Part shown: positions 27,227 to 37,300 of the stretch, piece after piece | How the letters are laid out: every line of letters begins with the position of its first letter | How positions within the stretch are numbered: the first letter of the stretch is position 1 | From: Carboxylicivirga mesophila | Lineage (GTDB): Bacteria > Bacteroidota > Bacteroidia > Bacteroidales > Marinilabiliaceae | Direction of reading: 5' to 3' | DNA: 64,000 bases | NCBI RefSeq assembly: GCF_018271975.1 | Contig: NZ_JAGUCN010000007.1 | Location: 145,496 to 209,495, forward strand | Position numbers and translations under genes: made by a program | The notes under the pieces: generated by a model | What the model was told of the DNA's origin: nothing | Database searches by the model: none | What the model saw: only the letters and a program-made list of their open reading frames with translations

Positions 27227-28813
27227 ATGAAAAAATTAAATTACATAAAATATATAGCGCTGGCTTTACTGCTTGTTAACACGCTGGTTGCTTGTGATGC
27301 AGACAAGCTGTTGCAGGAGTCACCGGATGATTTAACAACAGATGACTTTTACCGTAATCAGGAAGATGCTGAAGGTGCTGTTGCAGCAGCATATTCGCAA
27401 TTGGAATGTGCCACTGAGTACTGGTCATTTGCCGAAGTCAAATTTGTAGTGGATAATTACCGCAGTGATTTAACGCAATATGGTAAAGATGCCGCTAATT
27501 ATCCAAACTGGACCGATATTGCCAACTTTACAAATGAATTTGGTAATACGCAGGTGACTACCTACTGGGACAGACATTATAAGGGGGTGAACTTCGCTAA
27601 CCAGGTGATAACCTTTGTGGGGGCCATGGAAGATGAAAAAATTGACCCTAAGGTTAGAGAAGAACTAGTGGCTGAAGCACGTTTTTTAAGAGGCTTTTAT
27701 CATTTCAAACTATTGATGAATTTTGAAGAAATCATCTTACGTGATAAAGTGGCCACATCTGTTGAGGACGCCGCACAAGGTCTTAACCCGAGAACAGAAG
27801 CATGGGAACATATTATTGAAGATTTTAAAGGCGCTGCCGGGAAGTTGCCAGTGAGTCGTAATGCAGAAAACATTGGACGCGTGACTAAAGGAGCAGCGGT
27901 AGCAATGGCGGCTAAATGTTTATTATTCAGATCAGGTGAAGAGCCAAATAACAAGGCAGACTATTTGAATGAAGCAAAAACATTGTTTCATAGTGTGGTT
28001 GAAGGTGGTGAATACAGCTATCAACTGGTAGATGATTTTCCAAGCATGTTTGATGGCACCAATGAAAACAGTAGTGAAAGTTTGTTTGAGCTACAATTGT
28101 CACCTGTAACTGCCGGTGGAGCATATTATAAGTTTCCATCACACCGTTGGTTGCGTGTAGGCGACCTGGGTGGCTGGGATGAGATACGTGCTGCCGATAA
28201 TTTATTTGGTATTATGACGAAGGAGGGCATGACTGCCAGTGATGGTGGTTATGACCATCGTGTATTAGGTTCATTAATTTTTGATCATCCATATTACAAC
28301 GATGAAAATAATCCTCCATTCTTCGAATATACCTGGAATACATTATGTGGCTGGTACCAGGCTGGTGAGTGGACGAATGAACAAGTGCCAGGTGTGGATT
28401 ACAGTGATGTAGCATTTAGAAAGTACTTACCAGCTAATGGCGAATTCTGGGAAAATCAGTCATCAGTAAATATTCCTTTGCTGCGCTATGCCGATGTATT
28501 ATTGATGTATGCTGAGGTGTTAAACGAACTGAATGAACCAGAGACTGCATTAACTTATATCAATGAGGTAAGAGCCGTTCATGGTAAAATGCCGGCAGTG
28601 ACTGGATTAAACCAGGAGGCTGTGCGCGAACAGATAGAATTTGAGCGTATTATGGAATTTACAATGGAAGGAGCCAGGTTCTTTGATTTACGCCGATGGG
28701 GTAAATTAGAAGAGGCAATGGCAGCAGCGGGCAGACAGTATTTTAAATTAGATCAGCATGCCTTCTTCCCAATTCCACAGAAAGAGGTTATCTCAAATAA
28801 TGCGCTTAACTAA
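27227..28813 (+). CDS. SusD-family surface lipoprotein (pair of the STN-SusC)
   Basis: A 528-residue lipoprotein (signal MKKLNYIKYIALALLL...VAC). It forms the ligand-binding lid of the SusC pore. Typical SusD features are DFYRNQEDAEGAVAAAYSQL near the N-terminus, EARFLRGFYHFKLLMNF (TPR-like helices), LLRYADVLLMYAEVLNEL and ERIMEFTMEGARFFDLRRWG near the C-terminus. The gene starts 17 bp after the SusC stop and is co-transcribed with it; a GC-rich terminator follows. No enzyme follows, in contrast to the second SusC/SusD pair in the window. Confidence 0.95.
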   Translation: MKKLNYIKYIALALLLVNTLVACDADKLLQESPDDLTTDDFYRNQEDAEGAVAAAYSQLECATEYWSFAEVKFVVDNYRSDLTQYGKDAANYPNWTDIANFTNEFGNTQVTTYWDRHYKGVNFANQVITFVGAMEDEKIDPKVREELVAEARFLRGFYHFKLLMNFEEIILRDKVATSVEDAAQGLNPRTEAWEHIIEDFKGAAGKLPVSRNAENIGRVTKGAAVAMAAKCLLFRSGEEPNNKADYLNEAKTLFHSVVEGGEYSYQLVDDFPSMFDGTNENSSESLFELQLSPVTAGGAYYKFPSHRWLRVGDLGGWDEIRAADNLFGIMTKEGMTASDGGYDHRVLGSLIFDHPYYNDENNPPFFEYTWNTLCGWYQAGEWTNEQVPGVDYSDVAFRKYLPANGEFWENQSSVNIPLLRYADVLLMYAEVLNELNEPETALTYINEVRAVHGKMPAVTGLNQEAVREQIEFERIMEFTMEGARFFDLRRWGKLEEAMAAAGRQYFKLDQHAFFPIPQKEVISNNALN

Positions 28814-28848
28814 AGTTATTAGTGTGTGATTTGGATTTAGATCGATTC

Positions 28849-28868
28849 GGGCCCGCTTTGGCGGGCTC
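28849..28868 (+). terminator. Probable terminator after SusD
   Basis: GGGCCCGC (28849-28856) pairs with GCGGGCTC (28861-28868), one G-T wobble, 4-nt loop. Only a weak T-run follows. Confidence 0.6.
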
Positions 28869-28892
28869 GTTTCACATTAGCTAATTAATAAC

Positions 28893-28900
28893 TACTTTTG
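28893..28900 (+). promoter_or_regulatory. Candidate -7 element (TACTTTTG) just before the lysO genes
   Basis: Matches TAnnTTTG and ends 4 bp before the ATG at 28905. If used, the transcript would be essentially leaderless. Confidence 0.3.
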
Positions 28901-28904
28901 AAGC

Positions 28905-29192
28905 ATGACTTCATACATTGTTATTGCCTTGTTTGCCGTTGGCATCGCCATTGGCTGGTTATTACGCGATAAAGATAAGACCCGAAAAGGGGTTGATACG
29001 GCCGTTACCTGGTCGGTATATCTACTATTGTTTCTCTTAGGAATCTCGGTAGGTATCAACAAAGAAATAGTCAATAATTTTTCCAGAATCGGTTATCAGG
29101 CTTTCTGGCTGACTTTTGGTGCAGTAGCCGGAAGTGTATTAATTGCCTGGTTGGTGTATCATTTCTTTTTTAAAACAGATAACGAAGAGTAA
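28905..29192 (+). CDS. LysO-type exporter, N-terminal subunit (DUF340 family)
   Basis: A 95-residue membrane protein with about three hydrophobic segments (IVIALFAVGIAIGWLL, YLLLFLLGISVGINKE, FWLTFGAVAGSVLIAWLVYHFFF). LLGISVGI also appears in the downstream gene as LVGISIGS, indicating an internal-repeat family. In E. coli LysO (YbjE), a lysine exporter of about 300 residues, both parts are one chain; here 95 + 201 residues give the same total in two frames. The next gene starts 2 bp after this stop. The protein looks intact, not a frameshift remnant. Lysine or another basic amino acid as substrate is inferred. Confidence 0.78.
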   Translation: MTSYIVIALFAVGIAIGWLLRDKDKTRKGVDTAVTWSVYLLLFLLGISVGINKEIVNNFSRIGYQAFWLTFGAVAGSVLIAWLVYHFFFKTDNEE

Positions 29193-29194
29193 TA

Positions 29195-29800
29195 ATGAAA
29201 GGAAGTTTAATTATTCTGGCCTTTTTTGCAGTGGGCCTTTTAGGCGGTATTTATGGTTTATTTCCAGACTGGTTACTAAATGAAGACCTAACTACCTATG
29301 CTTTATTTGTGCTGATGTTTTTGGTTGGTATTAGTATTGGCAGTGATAAAAATGCCTTTTACATCCTTCGCAAGTTAAACTTCAAAGTGGTATTGGTGCC
29401 GTTAACGGTGATTATTGGCAGCTTATTGGGCACCGCCATTATATCGTTGATGCTTGCCGACATCGATATTAAGGAAGCCACTGCAGTAGGAGCAGGGTTT
29501 GGATACTACTCCTTGTCAAGTATCTTTATCAGTCAGCTACATAGTCAGGAGCTGGGTGTCATCGCCTTACTGTCAAATATATTCAGAGAAATCATTACCC
29601 TGTTAGGGGTACCTATATTGGTTAAATATTTTGGTAAGCTGGCGGGTATTGCCACTGGTGGAGCTACAGCCATGGATACGACTTTACCTGTGATAGTTAA
29701 GTTTACAGGTAAGGAATATGGCATCATAGCCATATTTAGCGGCATCATACTGACTATTTTAGTGCCAATCCTGGTGACAGTAATTCTGGAGTTCTCGTAA
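29195..29800 (+). CDS. LysO-type exporter, C-terminal subunit
   Basis: A 201-residue polytopic membrane protein matching the main LysO domain: LMFLVGISIGSDK, LVPLTVIIGSLLGTAIISLML, TAVGAGFGYYSLSSIFISQL, ALLSNIFREIITLLGVPILVKYFGKLAGIATGGATAMDTTLPVI and EYGIIAIFSGIILTILVPILV. The AGFGYYSLSS and GATAMDTTLP segments are the most conserved in the family and likely line the substrate path. It presumably assembles with the 95-residue partner upstream to export L-lysine (or thialysine). No lysine riboswitch is visible in the 91-bp leader. Confidence 0.85.
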   Translation: MKGSLIILAFFAVGLLGGIYGLFPDWLLNEDLTTYALFVLMFLVGISIGSDKNAFYILRKLNFKVVLVPLTVIIGSLLGTAIISLMLADIDIKEATAVGAGFGYYSLSSIFISQLHSQELGVIALLSNIFREIITLLGVPILVKYFGKLAGIATGGATAMDTTLPVIVKFTGKEYGIIAIFSGIILTILVPILVTVILEFS

Positions 29801-30010
29801 CAGAATAAGCTTTAGCTTCTGATAACAACCATAGAAATTCAATTCATTAGGCCAGTTTGTGTGCTGTTGAATCTTGCAGCTTCAGTATCGGGGATATGGC
29901 CCGCTATAAAAAGATTGCATCCGCTCTGGATAATCATTTATCAAACAAAGCGGACGCAAATTTATGGATTTAATAATACGGTATTATGTACAGTTTTTCC
30001 GTTGATATGC

Positions 30011-30469
30011 TTATTCAGCACTCTCATCCTTTAGTTTAAACTCCATTATAACCTGACCATCTTTTGTCAGCTGAAGTACTTCACCCTTAATAGTATAATT
30101 CAGCGTCTGTTGCAGCATCTGAAAGAATTCTATTTCAGGGACGCCATCACAATACATTTTAGTAGAAAAAACCTTATCAATAGTAAGGGTACTACCTTCA
30201 ACTATCGCTTCTCCTCCAAAGGAGTTACAGCCACTATTACCACCAGCTTTGTTTTCAGCCATATTTATTACCAAAGTGGGTGTTTTTAGTGTAAATCCGG
30301 CCTCTTTGGCAGCTTGGCCATTAAATGAAATGAGCTCCCACTGATTAGCCTCAACAAAAAGCTCACTTATATTTTGTTTATTCGATGCTTTTTCCTGACT
30401 GGTACCTTGTGTGCTTTTGCAACTTACTAATGCTGCTACAGCCATAAGCGCTACAAATAATTTCTTCAT
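30011..30469 (-). CDS. META-domain lipoprotein
   Basis: A 152-residue lipoprotein (MKKLFVALMAVAALVSC, Cys17). Residues ~45-145 match the META/HslJ-like fold: QWELISFNGQ, PTLVINMAENKAGGNSGCNSFGGEA, LTIDKVFSTKMYCDGVPEIEFFQML and LQLTKDGQVIMEF. The CNSFGG and TKMYC motifs are family signatures. HslJ-like proteins are linked to heat or antibiotic (novobiocin) tolerance in E. coli, but the role here is unknown. It is a lone gene, divergent from the 30552 gene. Confidence 0.87.
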   Translation of the reverse strand: MKKLFVALMAVAALVSCKSTQGTSQEKASNKQNISELFVEANQWELISFNGQAAKEAGFTLKTPTLVINMAENKAGGNSGCNSFGGEAIVEGSTLTIDKVFSTKMYCDGVPEIEFFQMLQQTLNYTIKGEVLQLTKDGQVIMEFKLKDESAE

Positions 30470-30551
30470 CTTATTAAGTTTTTGTTTTGTTTAGCTAATT
30501 TAGGCAATAAAAATCATGCCAAAGAAATAAGTAACTTAAATACTTTTTAAA

Positions 30552-31091
30552 ATGGATACAATCGATATAAAAGTTGGTACACGTGTTGAACATCCCAGAT
30601 ATGGTGAGGGTATAATTGCCAGGATTAATCTTGGTGCCTACATTGTCTTTTTTGAAGATGGCGGCAAGATGGAAATACCAAAAACAAGTACAAACCTAAC
30701 GATCATTGAGAGTCCGGATGAAGGCAAGCCGGAAACTGTGACTGCCCGTGATTTAAGGCAAGCCATTGCTTCTGTGCTGGATGAGTATGGAACATTGCCG
30801 GCAGAAGTAGAGTTAGGTCAAAAATGGCTGGGAGGTAAGTTATTGCTTCAGCCAGCCAATGAGTCATTGCAAGCTAAGGAAATACCAATTGAAACGTTCT
30901 TTAAAAAGATTGTAATGTTGCGTGATCGATTGCGCGTACTAGAGCAAAATATCAATTCATCAGCTACACTGAATGATGAGGAAAAAGTACACATGCAGCA
31001 ATACATTACCAGGGCCTATGGCAGCCTAACCACTTTTAATGTATTGTTTGCCGATAAAGAGGACTATTTTGTTGGTAGCGGCAAGAAATAG
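30552..31091 (+). CDS. Conserved protein of unknown function with SH3-like N-terminus
   Basis: A 179-residue soluble protein that I cannot name. Residues ~7-50 (VGTRVEHPRYGEGIIARINLGAYIVFFEDGGKMEIP) resemble the small SH3/Tudor-like barrel seen at the C-terminus of UvrD/PcrA helicases and in CarD-type proteins, which often bind RNA polymerase. The remaining ~120 residues are mainly helical (KEIPIETFFKKIVMLRDRLRVLEQNINSSATLNDEEKVHMQQYITRAYGSL). No signal peptide or TM. A role in transcription or repair is conceivable but unproven. Followed by a good terminator. Confidence 0.7.
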   Translation: MDTIDIKVGTRVEHPRYGEGIIARINLGAYIVFFEDGGKMEIPKTSTNLTIIESPDEGKPETVTARDLRQAIASVLDEYGTLPAEVELGQKWLGGKLLLQPANESLQAKEIPIETFFKKIVMLRDRLRVLEQNINSSATLNDEEKVHMQQYITRAYGSLTTFNVLFADKEDYFVGSGKK

Positions 31092-31105
31092 AATTGAATA
31101 GAAAA

Positions 31106-31142
31106 GCATCGCATTGAACACTAAAATGTGGTGCATTTTTTA
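31106..31142 (+). terminator. Terminator after the 30552 gene
   Basis: GCATCGCATT (31106-31115) pairs with AATGTGGTGC (31125-31134), two wobble pairs, followed by a T-run. Confidence 0.7.
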
Positions 31143-31182
31143 TCCTCCTGATATGCAGCTTTTTAATCCTTAGTAGATGTTT

Positions 31183-34017
31183 TTACGCATTTAAAATGTA
31201 GTCGGTCAGATTATCTTCCGCAGTAAGTCCAAGTTTTTTGCGCAGGCGATACCTGTGGTTTTCAACTCCTCTGACAGTAATACCAAGCAATGGCGCGATA
31301 TCTTTTGATGTCAGATTGATTCTTAAATACGCGCAGAGGCGCAAATCACTTGGGGTAAGTTCCGGATGTTTTTTCTTCATGGTTTTCAGAAAGGCTTCGT
31401 GTGCTTGCTCAAAATTTGCTTCAAACAATTGCCAGTCATCCTGACCACTGATGTTTTCATCAATTTTATCAATGACTTCCTGGTAATACTTGTCCGGATA
31501 GCGATTGCCAAGATATTCTTTATGCTTCTTCATCTTAGCTTTTAGTGATAACAGGAATTCGTTTTTCTTAATAATGCTCATGGCCGAACTCGCCAGTTTC
31601 TGACTTTTATAGGATAATTCTGAACTTAGTTTCTCATTTTTCAGTTGAATCAGTTCTTTCTCTTTCTCTTCACGCTTCCGTTTTTCTTTCAGTTTAATTT
31701 TACGACTGGTTATATACTTTAATCCCAACATCAGGCCAATCATTAATAATGAATAACCGGTAATGGCGTACGTAGTCTGATACCATGGCGCATTTACAAT
31801 CAGTTTTAGTTGGTGTATTTTAGATGACTTTAGCCAATTATTTACAGCTTTTACTTCAATAGTGTATGTGCCAGAAGGTATTCGGCTTAATTCAATGGTC
31901 GGATGAGCAGATAAGGCCGACCATTGAGCATACAGACCAGGTATTTTATATTGAAATCTAACCTTTTCACCATTCAACAAGGGGAAGGAGTATCGAAGTG
32001 TCAGATTGTTTAGGCTATGAGGTAAGCTAATCGTGTTGTTTTTAATGCGTAATGGGAATTGGTCGCCCTTTTTATTTGCTGCATTTACTTGTCTAAGCTG
32101 TATCTCGTGAAGTTCGATTTCAGTGCCTTCATAGTGGTTATTCAAATTAAGCAACATATAGCCATTTTCAAGGCAAACCATCGCCGTTGTATCATTTAGC
32201 TGCACAATATTTTCATGATCAGGAATTAAATGATTCTCGAATAACTGCTTAGGGTAAAAATTGATCCTGGAGACATCGTTAGCATAAATCTTAAAATAGG
32301 CAATGCCTTTATCGCTAACAAACCAGTAGTGGTGATTAGGGCCAGGAACCATGCGGTTAGCGGCTTTAAAATCACCCACGGCACCATTTAAAAAACTAAA
32401 TGGAACAATGGTGTTCCTGAGCACGTCATAGGTATATAGCTGGTGTCCGGTGGTGATAACTATCTGGTTTTCTATTTTAAATACATTCAAGTGACCAAGC
32501 TGTTCAGGTCCATCTTCAAACTTATCGTATTTAATGACCGATTCTACATTATCAAGCTCATCATTTAAGCGAATTTTATACAGGCCATTGTAGAAATGGC
32601 TGGCCCATAGATTGCCCAGGTGATCTACCTCAATAAAACGTGTTAAGTTATTAAAGCCACTGATGGTATTGGACATCTTCCACCCATCCTGTGTTTTTCG
32701 GTAGACAATTAGGTCATTATAGGTACCTTGCAGCAGCACATCTTGCTGGCGGGGATGGCGTTTGATATTATAGGCACCCGAATAGTCAGAAAGCAGAGAA
32801 AAGTTATTGCCGCTGCTAATGAATGTGCCCTTGTTATGTCCTATGAACAGATGATTGTCGATGATTTCACAGTCCCACACCTGACCTTGAGTTCCATCAA
32901 CCAATGAGAATTTGCTATTGGGTTCGTCCCATCGCTTTACATACAAACCTTGGTTAGTGCCAAGAAAGAGGTCCCCATTATAAAGAGCGCCGCTGTATAC
33001 GGCACCAATATCTTTTTCTATGTAGTTTTTATAACAATTGACCGGGGTGTTTGCTAAATATTCAATTCCGGCATCAAGTGCCAGCCAAATATTATTAAAA
33101 CGATCAAAGCTGATGCCTAATACCGTATTACTTTGCAGACCATTCTCATTATTATAATGGTATTTTATTTCACCTTGCTCCGAGAAGGCAATAATGCCAT
33201 TTAAGATAGTTCCAATAATAATATTTCCTTCATTAGTAAGTGCGCCATGATTAATTTTATTGGTTTTGAAGAATGATTGAAGGTTGGCTGCTATTGTACT
33301 AAACTGGCCGTTATTACTATTATAGCTGAATAAACCATCTGATTCTGTACCAATATACAGCATCCCGGTTAAGGCATTTTTGGCTATAAATCTTACGTAT
33401 TTGTCTTTTAGGAATTCATCTTCAATAACAGGCACGAGCTGCTTATTTTCAACGCGATAAATACCTTCATTATAAATAGACACGTATAATGTATCTTTTA
33501 TGAGCGTTGTGAAATTTATAAAACCACCTGTCTTTATTATTGAAAAATGCTCATTCTCGTATAAGTATATGCCTGCAAATGAATGAAATATTGTTTGGTT
33601 TTTAGTTGTGAAGATACTCCAGAACTCTTCATTGGTACCAAATTGTGACTTTACACTGTCGGCGAGTGAAAAATATTGTAGCTTATTATTATCTGATCTT
33701 TCCCAAAAGCCTAACTCACGATAACCTCCTGTATATACTCTTGCCGAATCAACGGCAACGGTCCTTATAATTGAAGCATTTGGAGATGGATAGAGCTGCC
33801 AGCTTATTCCATCAAACTCAAGTAATCCGCTACTATTACCAAAGTACATATGCCCCGAATTACCGCAAGATACTGACCAGTTTTGACTAGCGGCCTTATA
33901 ATCGTTTTTTGAGAAACTTATTAAAGGTTGCGCATCAAGGTTTACAAAACCTATAATGGTATGGAGAGAGATAAACAATATGAGTATTGTAGGATGCTTC
34001 ATATGCTGATTAGACAA
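31183..34017 (-). CDS. Triple-Y propeller sensor with cytoplasmic LuxR-type HTH (PUL regulator)
   Basis: A 944-residue one-component trans-membrane regulator. Order: signal peptide (~7-30), a large periplasmic beta-propeller made of reg_prop-like repeats (~35-610; YFGNSSGLLEFDG, LYIGTESDGLFSYN, NNIWLALDAGIEY), Y_Y_Y domain (~640-730), one TM helix (~735-757), a K/E-rich coiled coil (~760-800), and a C-terminal LuxR-type HTH (~880-940; LTPSDLRLCAYLRINLTSKDIAPLLGITVRGVENHRYRLRKKLG). No kinase or receiver is present, unlike hybrid two-component PUL regulators. It is divergent from the SusC2 gene, so it probably senses an oligosaccharide from this PUL. Met1 or Met6 could be the start. Confidence 0.9.
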   Translation of the reverse strand: MSNQHMKHPTILILFISLHTIIGFVNLDAQPLISFSKNDYKAASQNWSVSCGNSGHMYFGNSSGLLEFDGISWQLYPSPNASIIRTVAVDSARVYTGGYRELGFWERSDNNKLQYFSLADSVKSQFGTNEEFWSIFTTKNQTIFHSFAGIYLYENEHFSIIKTGGFINFTTLIKDTLYVSIYNEGIYRVENKQLVPVIEDEFLKDKYVRFIAKNALTGMLYIGTESDGLFSYNSNNGQFSTIAANLQSFFKTNKINHGALTNEGNIIIGTILNGIIAFSEQGEIKYHYNNENGLQSNTVLGISFDRFNNIWLALDAGIEYLANTPVNCYKNYIEKDIGAVYSGALYNGDLFLGTNQGLYVKRWDEPNSKFSLVDGTQGQVWDCEIIDNHLFIGHNKGTFISSGNNFSLLSDYSGAYNIKRHPRQQDVLLQGTYNDLIVYRKTQDGWKMSNTISGFNNLTRFIEVDHLGNLWASHFYNGLYKIRLNDELDNVESVIKYDKFEDGPEQLGHLNVFKIENQIVITTGHQLYTYDVLRNTIVPFSFLNGAVGDFKAANRMVPGPNHHYWFVSDKGIAYFKIYANDVSRINFYPKQLFENHLIPDHENIVQLNDTTAMVCLENGYMLLNLNNHYEGTEIELHEIQLRQVNAANKKGDQFPLRIKNNTISLPHSLNNLTLRYSFPLLNGEKVRFQYKIPGLYAQWSALSAHPTIELSRIPSGTYTIEVKAVNNWLKSSKIHQLKLIVNAPWYQTTYAITGYSLLMIGLMLGLKYITSRKIKLKEKRKREEKEKELIQLKNEKLSSELSYKSQKLASSAMSIIKKNEFLLSLKAKMKKHKEYLGNRYPDKYYQEVIDKIDENISGQDDWQLFEANFEQAHEAFLKTMKKKHPELTPSDLRLCAYLRINLTSKDIAPLLGITVRGVENHRYRLRKKLGLTAEDNLTDYILNA

Positions 34018-34393
34018 TATCTGTATGTAGTTAGATAATATAACGCCAGTAAAAATAGATTATTCTCTTTTTAAGACATTAAATCTTATTAACAATCTTT
34101 TGTAATTCATGGTAGCTTGTGTCTTTTTTGCCCTGTTTTGCCTCAAATACATCAGAAAATAGCTCATCGTGATGTGAAAAAATAGCAATTGTAAGGATGT
34201 CTTATGTGAGATTTGCAATTCTTCAATGGGTTAATAATTAAATATGTATGGACTTAGATTTGTGATGAGTGAGGTAATTGTGAAATGCCATATTAAGACT
34301 TTTTAACAAAGAGAGCTTATAGTGTGGCACTTTTTTTCTGTTGCAGTGGTGTACTCAATACATTTGACCAAGCGAACTTAAAAAAACACAGAC
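34018..34393. promoter_or_regulatory. Divergent control region of the sulfatase/GH144 PUL
   Basis: 376 bp without a gene between the triple-Y regulator (-) and SusC2 (+). Two -7-like boxes face SusC2: TAGATTTG (34255-34262) and TACATTTG (34359-34366, 27 bp before the ATG). Neither has a convincing -33 TTTG, as expected for an activator-dependent promoter. The rest is AT-rich and probably holds the regulator's sites; I cannot define the operator. Confidence 0.45.
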
Positions 34394-37300
34394 ATGAAAA
34401 AAATCTTTTATTCGATTCTTCTATTGTTCGTATCTACACTTATTATGGCACAAAATCCTATAAAGGTTGCCGGAAAAGTGACAGGTACTGATAATATAGG
34501 GATACCGGGTGTTTCTGTTGTTATAAAAGGAACAACAACCGGTACAATTACCGATTTTGACGGTAATTACACTATTTCAGCAACATCCGATAATACTATT
34601 GAATTTAGTTTTATTGGTTATGAGAATCAGAATGTGGTAGTTGGTAATCAAACGACTATTAATATTGTTTTGCAGGAGTCAAACGAGTTGGTCGATGAAG
34701 TAGTGGTAGTTGGTTACGGTACTCAAAAAGTAAAAGACCTAACTTCGGCTATTACAACAGTGAAATCTGAAGAGTTAGTAAAAACACCTGCAGCTAATGT
34801 TACTCAGGCGCTCCAGGGTAAAGTAGGGGGGGTGCAGGTTGTTAGTTCCGGCCAACCAGGTAACCAGTCAACAGTAAGGGTACGTGGTATTGGTTCATAT
34901 TTAAATGCAGCAGCCAACCCACTTTATGTTGTTGACGGTATGTTCTATGACAACATTGATTTCTTGAATATGAATGACGTTGAGTCTGTTTCGGTATTAA
35001 AAGATGCATCTGCAGCAGCTATCTATGGAGTAAAGGCTGCTAATGGTGTTATTTTGATTAGCACGAAAGCTGGACGCAAAGGAATGACAGAGTTTGAGTA
35101 CGATGGGTATTATGGTTATCAGGTAGCTCAAAATGTACTTCAGATGGCTAATTCAGAACAGTTCACTACCATGGCCCTGGAATCAGGATCTGATGCTGAT
35201 TACTCATTTATTTTAAATAGTATGCAAAAATATGGCCGTAGCCGTGTTAATCCCAATGTACCTGACGTGAATACTGACTGGTATAAGGAGATACTGCGTC
35301 CTGCTCCAATTCAAAATCATAGCATCAGTGCCCGGGGAGGTTCAGAGAATATAACCTATGCCTTAGGAACCAGCTATTTTAAGCAGGATGGTATTATGGA
35401 TGTTGAAAACTATTATGAACGTTTTAACCTGACTGCTAAAATTGATGCAAAAGCTAATAAGTGGTTATCATATGGTGGTAATATGGTTTTTAGTAACGCT
35501 ACTAAAGTAAATCCTCCAAATGGTGCATGGAAACAGGCATACCTGGCTGTACCTGTTTTACCGGTTCATGATCCGGATTATGAGGGCATTTCATACCCGG
35601 AGAATTTCGCAGATGCTAATATACTTGGATATCGTGGGCATCAAAATCCTTTTCCATCAATGCTTTATGATGATAATAAGCTTGATATAATGAAGGCTAA
35701 TGTTAATTTTTATGCACAGGTAGACTTAATTCCTTCAAAACTTAACTTCCGGACAGCATATAATCACGCTTATACTAGTCTAAATTCACGTAATGTGAAT
35801 TTTCCGTATGAGATTAATAGTAACTGGACAAGGGATTATTATTCCGAACCTGAAGAGCAAGAACTTTTAGAGGAGGAATTATCCCAATTAAGAAGAGCTA
35901 ATATTAAGGTTGCAAAGAGTAATCAAACCTTCTCTGATCAAATTTGGGATAATGTTCTAACATACACTGATAGTTTTGCGGATCATAATGTTTCTGTTAT
36001 GCTTGGATCATCATATATTCAAAAAACTGCTAATAATTTTTGGGCTTCATCATTAGATATACCTAATGGCCCAGAGCAATATTGGTATCTGAACCTAAGG
36101 GATAAAGCTCCTGAATCTCATGATGTAGGTGATGGAGGTTCTAAGACTTACACCCAATCTTATTTTAGCCGTTTATCGTACAACTTTGCCGGTAAATACC
36201 TGGTATATGCCACCATGCGGGCTGATGGAAGTAGCAAGTTTGAAGATAAATGGGGCTACTTTCCTGCAATTGGTGCAGGATGGGTCATCTCTGAAGAGAG
36301 TTTTCTTCAGGACAATGATTTTATTGACTTCTTAAAAATACGCGTTGGTTGGGGCCAGTTAGGTAACGAAAATATACCATACTCACACGGTTCAAAGGCA
36401 TCTTACGTAAACTATGTAGCTTTGGATGATGTGCGTACTTCCGGAACGGTAATAACCAATACATTTAATTACCTGGAATGGGAAGTATCAGAAGAAACCA
36501 ATATAGGTTTCAGCGCCAATGTCTTAAACAATCGTTTAGATATTGAAGCAGACTATTATGTGCGCGATACAAAAAATGCAGCGATTGAAGTAATAGCTCC
36601 GGTTATACAAACTAGTAGCATTAGAAATGCAGGTGTTATCCGTAATACCGGTTTTGAGCTGGCTTTAAATTGGAATGATAACATTACAAGTGATTTAAGT
36701 TATTGGGTTGGTGCCAATGTTTCTACCAACAAAAACGAAGTGCGAGAGCTCTATGGGCAGGAGTATATCCTGAATGGTTCTGCCGAATTCAGGCAATTGA
36801 CCAAAGTAGGTGAGCCATTATATGCCTTCTATGGATGGGAAGTGGCTGGTGTTTACCAAAATCAGGCGGAGATTGATGCTGATCCCGTAGCTGTTGCAAA
36901 CGGACTGCAGCCCGGAGATTTTAAGTATGTTGATCAGAATGGTGATGAGGAAATTACAGCCGAAGATCGCGAGGTCTTAGGCTCTTATTTCCCAACCGTA
37001 ATGTATGGGGCTAATCTGGGAATTAAATATAAAAACCTGCAATTAACCACAAATATAATGGGACAGGCCGGTAATAAAATCTTAAACCGTAAGCGTGGTG
37101 AAATAATTTGGACCAACGATACTAATATGGATGCTGATTTAGCCACAAATCGCTGGCATGGCGAAGGTTCTTCTAATAAGTATCCATCAGTCAGTGGATT
37201 AAGAAGAGCATGGAATCAAAAGATGAGTGATTACCTGGTTGAAGATGGCTCATTCTTCAGAATACAAAATATTCAGTTAGCGTATACGCTTTCCAATAAG

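Noticed and set aside
28814..28904. A lysine riboswitch before the lysO genes
   Set aside because: The 91-bp gap is too short and mostly occupied by the preceding terminator; no multi-helix aptamer is visible.
28905..29800. LysO as a single gene broken by a frameshift
   Set aside because: The first part ends in a normal charged tail, the second begins with its own ATG and signal-like helix, and the break falls between membrane domains rather than within a conserved motif.
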